Positions 31,120-41,996 of a stretch of DNA of 64,000 nucleotides are shown here, one piece after another (the stretch's first letter is position 1; each line of letters starts with the position of its first letter). The DNA lies in the NCBI RefSeq assembly GCF_000237925.1, contig NW_017386048.1, forward strand, positions 496,001-560,000. The letters run 5' to 3'. A program made the translations under genes and the position numbers. The notes under the pieces are model-generated. The model made no database searches. It saw nothing but the letters and a program-made list of their open reading frames with translations, and was not told the DNA's origin. The DNA is from Schistosoma mansoni. Lineage: Eukaryota > Platyhelminthes > Trematoda > Strigeidida > Schistosomatidae.

Positions 31120-31623
31120 CTATAATGAAAAGATAAATCGTAGTTTGATAAGTATACTTTGTTACTAAAGTCGATGGTTATTCAATCGGTCAATATTTTT
31201 GGGCTTGCTACATGATTATATATATTTAAAGCTGCTTAGAACCTTCTCTGAAAATTTACATTGGAACTTGATAATTAGTCTATGATTTCACATGAAACCA
31301 AAGGTGTCTGTCTATCTCACTACTACAGATCATGAGTGTTTCTCTACCCTCTTCATTCATACAACAAGAAGGTTGAGTTCTGTGGATAAATTCCACAATA
31401 ATAAGACATTTCAATAAATTCAATGATGTTTTATTGTCGTGAAAGAACAAATAAGCTCGGAATTTAGTTTCAATCACCTCTGTTGTTCAGATATGAAAAA
31501 TGGTCAATATATCTGCTTTCTCTTTTTCCTTAGTAACTTTCGATTAAGAGTTCATTTAAAGCAATCATAACTAACGTATTTACTTTCAGAAGGCAAAAAC
31601 ATGTTTTAATATTAAACAATAAA

Positions 31624-31790
31624 TCAGATTATAATCAGAGAAGGGTTTTGTGGATAGTATAGTAATTCAGTAGTTGAAGTCGTGAGTCGATCGAAACTAG
31701 ACCACCATGGAAAATCTGGAATTACTAGAAGGCCGTTTCGTCCTAATATGGGACTCCTCAGCAGCGCGCATGACCACAAGTCATTTATCA
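31624..31790 (-). mobile_element. Sm-alpha-type repeat with hammerhead (left arm)
   Basis: Hammerhead region 31,720-31,770 on the minus strand: CTGAGGA and GAAA boxes and stem II GTCC/GGAC are intact. The cleavage triplet is TTC and stem I no longer pairs (GCGCTG against TAGTAA), so it is probably inactive. The tRNA-like head is absent. Confidence 0.75.
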
Positions 31791-32039
31791 GTTCAGTGAC
31801 CAATGAATATTTTTGTTTAGAATTATGGAATTTATGGACCAAGTCTTATTAATAAAAAGTACAAACCAACATGTAAGTGCATTTAATTGACAAACTCATA
31901 GTTGAGAAAAACAAAACATACAGAATTCCACTATCTAATGAAGAAAATTATTAACTTATTAGTCTCTATGAGAATTTTATTTCGTTTAGTATTTAGTATT
32001 TCTTTAAACTTTTAAGCTACTGTAGTGTTTGTATGAACT

Positions 32040-34270
32040 AAAGATTCTTTTGTACTTGATGACTGCTTGATTTCGAATTCCAGATACAATATATTCGTTC
32101 ATGCTCATCTATCGCCTCTTGATTAAATTGCGTTATTTCTGAGATTACTAGTTTGTTCCATAATTCAGATACTCCTAATCGTCACATTGGTGCCGCAATA
32201 GAGCCTGTGACGGAACAGTTGGGCATTCATTCAACTTCTAAACCTTTTGAAGATTATTTGGAAAGGTTTGAGATGTGACGGCTGATAAATCTGCGACACA
32301 TTTCCTCGCGTTCATCGGCAAAGAAGCCTGCAGTTTATTAAAAATTCAGCATATCCAGAAAAGCTTATCTCACGCCCTCATACAACTCTTAAGGAACTGC
32401 TATTAAATCACTTAAAACGCACCAGTTTTGAATGGTGTGAGAGAGAAAAATTCCATAAGATGATTCGTCAGAATAACTAAAAGGTTGGGGAATTCATCCT
32501 TGAATTGCAAAGACAAGCTGTCAAATGCAATTTCGGTGATCAACTTCTTGTGCAGCCTCGTGACAGACTGATTGCAGGAATTAGCATACCGGGTCTGGAA
32601 AGAAAGCTGTTAAGAATGTCGAACGGTTCAAGATGCTAGAACTGCGTGTATTAACTACAAATCAGTGAATGGACTCTAGATATCCAGTCGATGAAAATTT
32701 ATAATACTTTGCTCAGTCGTGATGATGAAATACAATCTCAGGGTCGATCAAACTTGCATTCGGTCAATAGTGATTCCTATTCTTGTAAAAATATAAAGCG
32801 TGATTTAACAAGGAATTGCAAAGTAAATCACAAATGTGAGAACAAGTTTGGTAAGTGTTTGTCCTGTGTCAGATTTCATCCACTTAATTCGTGTTCGTTT
32901 AGTAATTATAAATGTTTTAAATGTGGCAAGGTAGAACACAGTATGCAAAACTACTGTTCACTTTGCTTCAAGTAGTACCAAGTCTAGTAATTTAGATCCC
33001 AATAATTAGGCCGTTCCTAATGATCATTTATGTTTACCCACCACTTCGAAAGGCAATGTTCATATTCAAAAACGAATATATACATTCCTCGCTTCATTTC
33101 ATGACATTATTGTAGACACAGGTAGTATAGAGTTCATTATTTCATACAATAACCTGAAATCTTTGGATTCTAATGTTGTAGTACGACTCGCTGAAGTCTC
33201 AGTATTGGAGATTACTAAAATAAACTTCCCATTCGAGGATGCTGCGAATTGCCAATACGAGATGATAATTATTCATATATGCCTTGTGGGTTTTTAGTTG
33301 GTGAAACAGGACCATCAATAATGGGTTTAAAAATTTGAAAAGGACTAAAGTGGGGTTGTCTTTAATAGTTTCTAAAGAAATGTCTGATACTCTAATTGAA
33401 GATTTGTTAGATGAATATGCTAAGTGGGGGTTTGAAAATTTAGCCCATAAAACCTTAAGTACAGGATGATTCAGACTTTCCTAAAGGAAGAATAGTTCTC
33501 AATGGCCTCCAAGAAACAGTACATAAAGACATAAACCGATTCATGTACGAAACGTTTAATCGAACCGATCCAGTGTTTAGCATGAGGTACTACTATTGTT
33601 ATACCCTTGAAGTCGGGTGGCAAGACCCCTAGAATATGTGGTGTCTATAGACTAACACTGAACTACTGTTTGTTGAACCAAACGTGAATGACAGGAGAAG
33701 CTGATGATATTCTAAATCGACTTCGTGGTTCCAAGGTGTTCTGGAAAGTTGAATTGAATGATTCATATCTTCGAATTCTTCCAGATCAATCTTCATCTAT
33801 TTTGACAACAACTAACACTCCTTTTAGCCTTTCAAAATAAAACTTCCCTCCATTTGGTCGAAGTTGTTCTCCAGGCATATTCCAGGAAGTGATGAATAAT
33901 GTGGTCGGTGATCTTGAAGGTGTTGAAGTTTATCAAAATGATCCTCTTATTCATGATAGTGATATTTAATATCTTGACATCCAATTCATTCAAACGGCGT
34001 GAGGAACAAAAGTTATGCTTATGAAGTCTACTAAAGTTTCTTCAAAGTGATGCTGTTCTTCGAACTCACTTCACTGGTTTACATTCCGCACTTATAACTT
34101 GTGCATCACCTGTGAGTATTGGTGCAGTTTAGGAGCAGGAAGGTAGACCATTTATCTGTATTTCACGCAAACTTACTGTTACTGAACAAGGTTACTCACA
34201 AACACAGCGAGAATATTTCTGTTCAAAGCAATACATAGAGTGCAGAATTCTCTGGTAGTAAACCTCAATT
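32040..34270 (+). mobile_element. Ty3/Gypsy-type LTR element fossil (left arm and spacer)
   Basis: Plus-strand remains in element order: 3' part of an LTR (about 32,040-32,183; the same LTR end recurs at 49,320-49,445), a primer-binding-site-like 'ttggtgccgcaa' (32,184-32,195), gag with a cysteine-rich zinc-knuckle region (32,691-32,975; 'CENKFGKCLSCVRFHP' and 'NYKCFKCGKVEH'), protease, reverse transcriptase (about 33,550-33,960) and the beginning of RNase H (to about 34,270). It is broken in many places and its 3' end and second LTR are missing. The mirror arm holds only the part up to the RT. Confidence 0.8.
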
Positions 34271-35366
34271 TAAAAGATCCATAACGACGTCACAATCTGG
34301 TTACAGATACACACCTAGCAATCTAATTTGAAGTTGAGACTCACACCGAATGTGGATGTATGACATACAAAATAAACTACTACCACCCACTAGAGGTTCG
34401 GTGCACCAACTTCTATTTTACGATTCTGCTTGGTGTACTGGAATTGAGATCAGAATTATTCGTTTGTTAACTAATGTATATGTCCGCAATGTTAGCCATG
34501 TCATCTGCTGAGCACCAAACAGGTTTACGATTGAGTTAATTTCCACTTGGTTCACGGGTAGTCAGATGTTCCCCAAAAGATAAATAACACAGAATCTATC
34601 TCAATTTATCATAGTCCAAAATACAAGGCAAGGAGATGCAGGTTTCAACTACTGTCCTGGTCTCTTCTTTACAGAAGTATTATGGTGTATGCTACTTATG
34701 CCGACATAGATTAGAAGTATGTAACACCAATCGGAAGTGAAAATCCTGGTAGCAGAAGGCTAAGGAGATCCAGTTGAAGAGAACAGAAGGGAAAAAGGGA
34801 AGGAATTGTGAACTAGAAAACAAAACAGTATGTGAAGGACAAATGATGGTGTAGGGTCAGTGAAATGTCACTGAACCCTAGCCAAATCATCCGGCAGTTG
34901 GGTCACTGAATATCGAACAGATCACCGGTCCTTGTCAAGGTCAAAGACAGTCAACGCGCATCAGTTAATCATACGCCATGGACTGGCCCATGCGGCAGTG
35001 GTTCTAATTTCACTTGTATCTACTTTAACTAATATATTCCTGTAATAAAGTCCTTTGTGTTGTAGAGTCTTCAGAGCATCTATGGTCCCTTGATACGTCT
35101 ATGGGGCAATCCACGTAAGGTGCTGGTCGCGAGGTGTGACTTCGAAGTTAGCTCGTTCGTCACATCACTCCCGTCTAACTCGAGTAGGCCTCCAATCATT
35201 TCGACATAGATAATCAACGTTGATGTTCAACAATGGAAATTCGCAAACGAATCATTCAGTGTATAGTTCTCATATTTTACCAAGATATTCCGTAAATTTA
35301 AAATTAAAGTACATTTGTTGTCCTCACATGCGTTCTCGTTCATTGCAGTACTATTATTACTATTAT
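33932..35366. other. Spacer between the arms of the inverted duplication
   Basis: About 1,435 bp not mirrored. The left 340 bp continue the Gypsy-type fossil. 34,700-34,870 resembles 11,555-11,720. The rest (34,870-35,366) contains no recognised gene. The junctions are sharp: 'gaagtttat' is the last mirrored stretch on both sides. Confidence 0.8.
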
Positions 35367-37258
35367 AAACTTCAACACCTTCAAGATCACCGACCACATT
35401 ATTCATCACTTCCTGGAATATGCCTGGAGAACAACTTCGACCAAATGGAGGGAAGTTTTATTTTGAAAGGCTAAAAGGAGTGTTAGTTGTTGTCAAAATA
35501 GATGAAGATTGATCTGGAAGAATTCGAAGATATGAATCATTCAATTCAACTTTCCAGAACACCTTGGAACCACGAAGTCGATTTAGAATATCATCAGCTT
35601 CTCCTGTCATTCACGTTTGGTTCAACAAACAGTAGTTCAGTGTTAGTCTATAGACACCACATATTCTAGGGGTCTTGCCACCCGACTTCAAGGGTATAAC
35701 AATAGTAGTACCTCATGCTAAACACTGGATCGGTTCGATTAAACGTTTCGTACATGAATCGGTTTATGTCTTTATGTACTGTTTCTTGGAGGCCATTGAG
35801 AACTATTCTTCCTTTAGGAAAGTCTGAATCATCCTGTACTTAAGGTTTTATGGGCTAAATTTTCAAACCCCCACTTAGCATATTCATCTAACAAATCTTC
35901 AATTAGAGTATCAGACATTTCTTTAGAAACTATTAAAGACAACCCCACTTTAGTCCTTTTCAAATTTTTAAACCCATTATTGATGGTCCTGTTTCACCAA
36001 CTAAAAACCCACAAGGCATATATGAATAATTATCATCTCGTATTGGCAATTCGCAGCATCCTCGAATGGGAAGTTTATTTTAGTAATCTCCAATACTGAG
36101 ACTTCAGCGAGTCGTACTACAACATTAGAATCCAAAGATTTCAGGTTATTGTATGAAATAATGAACTCTATACTACCTGTGTCTACAATAATGTCATGAA
36201 ATGAAGCGAGGAATGTATATATTCGTTTTTGAATATGAACATTGCCTTTCGAAGTGGTGGGTAAACATAAATGATCATTAGGAACGGCCTAATTATTGGG
36301 ATCTAAATTACTAGACTTGGTACTACTTGAAGCAAAGTGAACAGTAGTTTTGCATACTGTGTTCTACCTTGCCACATTTAAAACATTTATAATTACTAAA
36401 CGAACACGAATTAAGTGGATGAAATCTGACACAGGACAAACACTTACCAAACTTGTTCTCACATTTGTGATTTACTTTGCAATTCCTTGTTAAATCACGC
36501 TTTATATTTTTACAAGAATAGGAATCACTATTGACCGAATGCAAGTTTGATCGACCCTGAGATTGTATTTCATCATCACGACTGAGCAAAGTATTATAAA
36601 TTTTCATCGACTGGATATCTAGAGTCCATTCACTGATTTGTAGTTAATACACGCAGTTCTAGCATCTTGAACCGTTCGACATTCTTAACAGCTTTCTTTC
36701 CAGACCCGGTATGCTAATTCCTGCAATCAGTCTGTCACGAGGCTGCACAAGAAGTTGATCACCGAAATTGCATTTGACAGCTTGTCTTTGCAATTCAAGG
36801 ATGAATTCCCCAACCTTTTAGTTATTCTGACGAATCATCTTATGGAATTTTTCTCTCTCACACCATTCAAAACTGGTGCGTTTTAAGTGATTTAATAGCA
36901 GTTCCTTAAGAGTTGTATGAGGGCGTGAGATAAGCTTTTCTGGATATGCTGAATTTTTAATAAACTGCAGGCTTCTTTGCCGATGAACGCGAGGAAATGT
37001 GTCGCAGATTTATCAGCCGTCACATCTCAAACCTTTCCAAATAATCCTCAAAAGGTTTAGAAGTTGAATGAATGCCCAACTGTTCCGTCACAGGCTCTAT
37101 TGCGGCACCAATGTGACGATTAGGAGTATCTGAATTATGGAACAAACTAGTAATCTCAGAAATAACGCAATTTAATCAAGAGGCGATAGATGAGCATGAA
37201 CGAATATATTGTATCTGGAATTCGAAATCAAGCAGTCATCAAGTACAAAAGAATCTTT
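35367..37258 (-). mobile_element. Ty3/Gypsy-type LTR element fossil (right arm mirror)
   Basis: Near-identical mirror of the left-arm fossil from the LTR end to the middle of the RT, where the duplication stops. It has the same zinc-knuckle gag piece at 36,323-36,607. Broken, of the same age as its partner. Confidence 0.8.
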
Positions 37259-37507
37259 AGTTCATACAAACACTACAGTAGCTTAAAAGTTTAAAGAAAT
37301 ACTAAATACTAAACGAAATAAAATTCTCATAGAGACTAATAAGTTAATAATTTTCTTCATTAGATAGTGGAATTCTGTATGTTTTGTTTTTCTCAACTAT
37401 GAGTTTGTCAATTAAATGCACTTACATGTTGGTTTGTACTTTTTATTAATAAGACTTGGTCCATAAATTCCATAATTCTAAACAAAAATATTCATTGGTC
37501 ACTGAAC

Positions 37508-37674
37508 TGATAAATGACTTGTGGTCATGCGCGCTGCTGAGGAGTCCCATATTAGGACGAAACGGCCTTCTAGTAATTCCAGATTTTCCATGGTGGTCTA
37601 GTTTCGATCGACTCACGACTTCAACTACTGAATTACTATACTATCCACAAAACCCTTCTCTGATTATAATCTGA
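37508..37674 (+). mobile_element. Sm-alpha-type repeat with hammerhead (right arm)
   Basis: Mirror of 31,624-31,790. Core boxes are intact at 37,537-37,562 but stem I is mismatched, so it is probably inactive. Confidence 0.75.
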
Positions 37675-38178
37675 TTTATTGTTTAATATTAAAACATGTT
37701 TTTGCCTTCTGAAAGTAAATACGTTAGTTATGATTGCTTTAAATGAACTCTTAATCGAAAGTTACTAAGGAAAAAGAGAAAGCAGATATATTGACCATTT
37801 TTCATATCTGAACAACAGAGGTGATTGAAACTAAATTCCGAGCTTATTTGTTCTTTCACGACAATAAAACATCATTGAATTTATTGAAATGTCTTATTAT
37901 TGTGGAATTTATCCACAGAACTCAACCTTCTTGTTGTATGAATGAAGAGGGTAGAGAAACACTCATGATCTGTAGTAGTGAGATAGACAGACACCTTTGG
38001 TTTCATGTGAAATCATAGACTAATTATCAAGTTCCAATGTAAATTTTCAGAGAAGGTTCTAAGCAGCTTTAAATATATATAATCATGTAGCAAGCCCAAA
38101 AATATTGACCGATTGAATAACCATCGACTTTAGTAACAAAGTATACTTATCAAACTACGATTTATCTTTTCATTATAG

Positions 38179-38953
38179 TGCTGATCATACAAGTTCTGGT
38201 TTTCTAGAAGGTGTCTATGTATTAGTTCATAGCTCTGGTAGAGTATCATGGCCAATTCCAGTACAATTGAAAACATCTTGTAAAGTCGACATTACATTAT
38301 TTCCATTCGACGACGAAAATTGTGAAATACAATTTGGATCATGGATGCATACATCTGATTGGATTGAATATAAATTTCAAATTAATCAACAACAACAAAC
38401 AAAAACTGGAAATACTCTACAAAATTGTTACCTCCTTTAGCATCATTCATGTCAAATGACTCTAATCAGCATTTAAGTAAAGAAAAAAGCGATCATGACG
38501 AAGAAGAACAGGATGATGTTGATAGTAGTGATTTTGAAGAAGATTATCTAACTAGAAATGCATTGGATACATCATCTTATTAGGATAGTACAGATTGGAT
38601 GTTGAAACATGCTATATTATCTTACACCTACCGATCTACTGATACATTGACTGTTTGGAAACCAACTACAAGCATATCAAACATTCAGATTTATGATAAC
38701 AAACTGGATAGTAGACAAACTGATTTAGTATTGAAATTGTTCTTACAAAGAAGAAGTTTTTTCTATATTTGGAATATTGTTATACCATGTATTCTATTAA
38801 CATTACTTACATTAATTACATTTTGGACACCAATTGATTCAGGTGAAAAAGTTACATTAGGTTTATCAGTATTTTTAGCTTTTTCTATGTTTATGATGTT
38901 GATGGCTGAACGTGTTCCGTCAACAGCTAAAAATATTCCACTTATAGGCGAGT
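38179..38953 (+). pseudogene. Cys-loop (nicotinic-type) receptor fragment, right-arm copy
   Basis: Mirror of 30,345-31,119 with the same reading: Cys-loop at about 38,277-38,321, frame change after the Gln run near 38,400, in-frame TAG at 38,581-38,583, TM1-TM2 at 38,760-38,910, donor-like 'ggcga/gtgata' at 38,953. In the family this block spans the Cys-loop to the M2-M3 loop of one subunit. The 'FPFDDENC' Cys-loop and 'GEKVTLG' TM2 entry are typical nicotinic-type features. The acidic insert between the beta-sheet core and TM1 is longer than usual and could instead hide a small intron. No neighbouring exon is seen. Confidence 0.82.
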
Positions 38954-39230
38954 GATATGGATTTCCTTTTATTTTTATTGCTGAGTACCAATTTATGAAG
39001 GGTGACATTTTATATATAATTTAGGTAACATAGTGGTTTTTATGGAGATTCACGCACTGTGCACCTATGAATGAAAGCTTTTTAATTCTCTTTATTCCAT
39101 TTCACTGTCACCTGCCGTCCAATAAGGTTTACAGTTTTAAAAATGACCTCGCTAATTATTATTGTTGGCCGACATTATTGCTATGGTTATTGTGATTTCG
39201 GAAGCCTGTTGATGAGACTTTAAGCTTATG

Positions 39231-39430
39231 NNNNNNNNNNNNNNNNNNNNNNNNNNNNNNNNNNNNNNNNNNNNNNNNNNNNNNNNNNNNNNNNNNNNNN
39301 NNNNNNNNNNNNNNNNNNNNNNNNNNNNNNNNNNNNNNNNNNNNNNNNNNNNNNNNNNNNNNNNNNNNNNNNNNNNNNNNNNNNNNNNNNNNNNNNNNNN
39401 NNNNNNNNNNNNNNNNNNNNNNNNNNNNNN
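39231..39430. other. Assembly gap (200 N)
   Basis: Exactly 200 N. By alignment with the left arm the missing sequence should be about 691 bp (left 29,377-30,067), so the gap length is a placeholder. Confidence 0.98.
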
Positions 39431-40496
39431 CGAGTACAGAGTCTTGGTTTCGCCATAGTCAGAGGAAGCAAGCTATTTAGCCTAATAAACTTTATCTGTT
39501 TCGAACAGTAACTAGAGCATAGGAAAAAATGAGTCAACGAGGTGAATATTATTTTAGAATGAACATAAAATTGTGATTGGTGGATAAACAAGACATACAA
39601 GGTCAAAGAAAGTTAGTGTGGTGGTGAGCGTTTCATCTTATTGTGTGTTTGTTTTGTTGATCTCACTTTACAATGTGTGTTGTTGAGTATCACAATCTGT
39701 AATACAATTAAGAGTTACTGCTTAATTTTACAATGTTGTCAACATTAAGAGTGTTTTCAGTAATAAAGATGCCCATTTCGAAGGCTGATTTTATGTAGTT
39801 GATTATACGTGACCGTGAACAATTAGGGTGAAAATAGTTATAAGATGGTTGACGACCATGTAATAAAATTTTTTTAACAAGTCAAAAACCTTTATTATTA
39901 TTATTCGCAATCTCATGCTTTTGATCAGTATATAAGAGTCAGTGAGAATGCACTTCACCGTTTGTGCTTCTTCGGTAATCACTAATATTCTATATACATC
40001 AATGAAACGCGAAATCTGAAGCTTCAAACATTGACAAATAAGTCTACATGCTAGAAGACGCTTCTATTAAGTATAACAATTTATCTAGTTACCTGTCCAG
40101 GCCTTTAGTTAGTATCTAGTACAAGAAAAGCTGGATATTTTTTAATTTGAGTTATATTGGAAGATTAGACAAACAATAACATACACTTTAACACCCCCAA
40201 CTGGATATATTCGATTTGGAAGGTAATGAGAGTTCCGATGCATTTCCGTTACTTCAGCAGCTATCTCCAGCTTCTTTCACGATTCGCATATATCTTTGTA
40301 CTGTTATGATCACTAGAGCACATGACAGACTCTAGCCAAAACCTTGATTGCTTAAATATCATTTGATGATTCATCCTCCTCCCCACATATATATGCACTG
40401 AAATCCTATTATTAACTTTTGCTTTGTCTTGCTGCGCCCTTATACAATTTGACTATAAATTTGCCTATGTAAATGCTCGCGCTAGCTCGCTGATAC

Positions 40497-40646
40497 TTAC
40501 TCATGTGCTTGTAGCTTTGTGGCTTGTGTTATTTGACATTGAACTGTAGTTGCTGCTTCCTATTGCCTTCTGATTTCATGCACCGTTAAGATTTGTATTA
40601 TAGCGGTTATCGAGGTGAAGGATTAGCGAAGTTTGCACTACACATG
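40497..40646 (+). repeat. Fragment of the solo-LTR-like repeat (right arm)
   Basis: Mirror of 28,161-28,310; matches the 3' part of 6,120-6,544. Confidence 0.55.
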
Positions 40647-40663
40647 ATTACTATTGACTCTAA

Positions 40664-41167
40664 GTGGACAATTTACTTACGATGAAGCCAGTAACCTCCC
40701 TAATAATATAGTGTTATTGGACAGGTTGTCCATTAAAGTGCTTAATATCAATTTCGGGTAAATCGACACTGTTAATGATGAAAGACAGTGTATCCCTGTC
40801 ACAGTGGGCCCACTGTCCTTTCTTGAATTCTGGGTGATTCTCCTAAACCACTGTTATAACCAGTATTATATTGTAAATACCCTTCCACCTTAGGATTCGC
40901 CTCCACACTATCCATAAGCCACCCGTCAACTTCTTCCCAATAACAAATCACCGAACTAGACATCGTTTGAAATATCCAACATCTCAAGCTCCTTCTCTGA
41001 TTCCAACCTCCTTTCTATTTATTTATTTTTGGGCAATCCATTACTTAATTTAAGGCTTTCAGAACTAAACCCATTGCAACTCATACTATGAACACTCAAA
41101 TTATCATTACATTTATTTTCACAAACGCCAAACAACTCGAAAACAGCCTCAGAACCCTCACTTTCGA
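40664..41167 (-). mobile_element. BEL/Pao-type fossil, gag fragment (right arm)
   Basis: Mirror of 27,640-28,143 with the same conserved gag block on the minus strand. Short and broken. Confidence 0.5.
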
Positions 41168-41996
41168 ATTATGTATCATCCTTCAAAACGTTCACCCCTT
41201 GTTTCCAAGGTATGTCCCAGTTCCATACAAACAGTTATATCAATTTAAATTCAAATTAGTTTAAAAGACGTAATCTAACGATATCGACAAATAGACTTAA
41301 AATTTGAACCCAAAATAAAACGTCCAAATAAAGCTGTGTATTAGGGGAGGATAATTTGGAGTATGATCCTGATGTTCGATAGGAGGACATTCTGCTAAAT
41401 CGCTCAAAGAAAACCAGACGATTACTTTAGGCTTGCAGGTATCGAGACGGACTACCCAAGATCTTACTTCGCCATCAATCCCATTACTAACCAACTTGTC
41501 TCCACCTTCGGATATCAGAAGGAATATAACAAGAACCACACCTTTTCGTAACTAACAACGCTTCGCCACTATCCGAATTCAGATCCTAAAGAACAAAAGT
41601 TGGCTTGTTCTGTCCGACAAAGTTAGATTGTGAAGCTCAATTCTTTCCGATATTTATATGTTTTCTGTTGATTTTTCAGGCTAAAGAAGGCGATATAGAA
41701 AAGAGGACCATATTGAAACATTGAATTTTCTCTGGTGCTAACAACACATTAATAATGTTTTACATGCTAGAAGGCGGTGTGGGACATTCGTTTCAAATGC
41801 CTATGTGTGGTAAGCGTTCTGGTCACTTATGTTCCCAAAAGTCATATGTGTAATATTTTTGGTCAGAAATTATTTTTAATCCTTTTCGATTGATGAGTTT
41901 GTGCTGTCATGGACAAGTGATCGTCTCGATGACTAGTGTTGTGAAATATCAGTTTCAGTTTCAGTTTGGAAAGGACAGGAGGCTTGATGGCCTGTG

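Larger units (their letters stand above)
23547..33931 (+). repeat. Large inverted duplication, left arm
   Basis: Pairs in reverse complement with 35,367-47,184. Coordinates x and y satisfy x+y=69,298 for 30,068-33,931, 68,807 for 26,858-29,376, 73,068 for 26,089-26,857 and about 70,728 for 23,547-23,746. The steps are accounted for by the N gap, a CR1 insertion and a deletion in the right arm. I saw only scattered single-base differences (for example near 27,300, 27,807 and 32,247). The left arm holds the CR1 3' part, BEL/Pao and Gypsy fossils, a receptor pseudogene and an Sm-alpha copy. Confidence 0.92.

Noticed and set aside
35220-35474. 84-codon plus-strand frame crossing the inner edge of the right arm
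   Set aside because: It spans the spacer/arm junction and is antisense to the Gypsy-type RT fossil.
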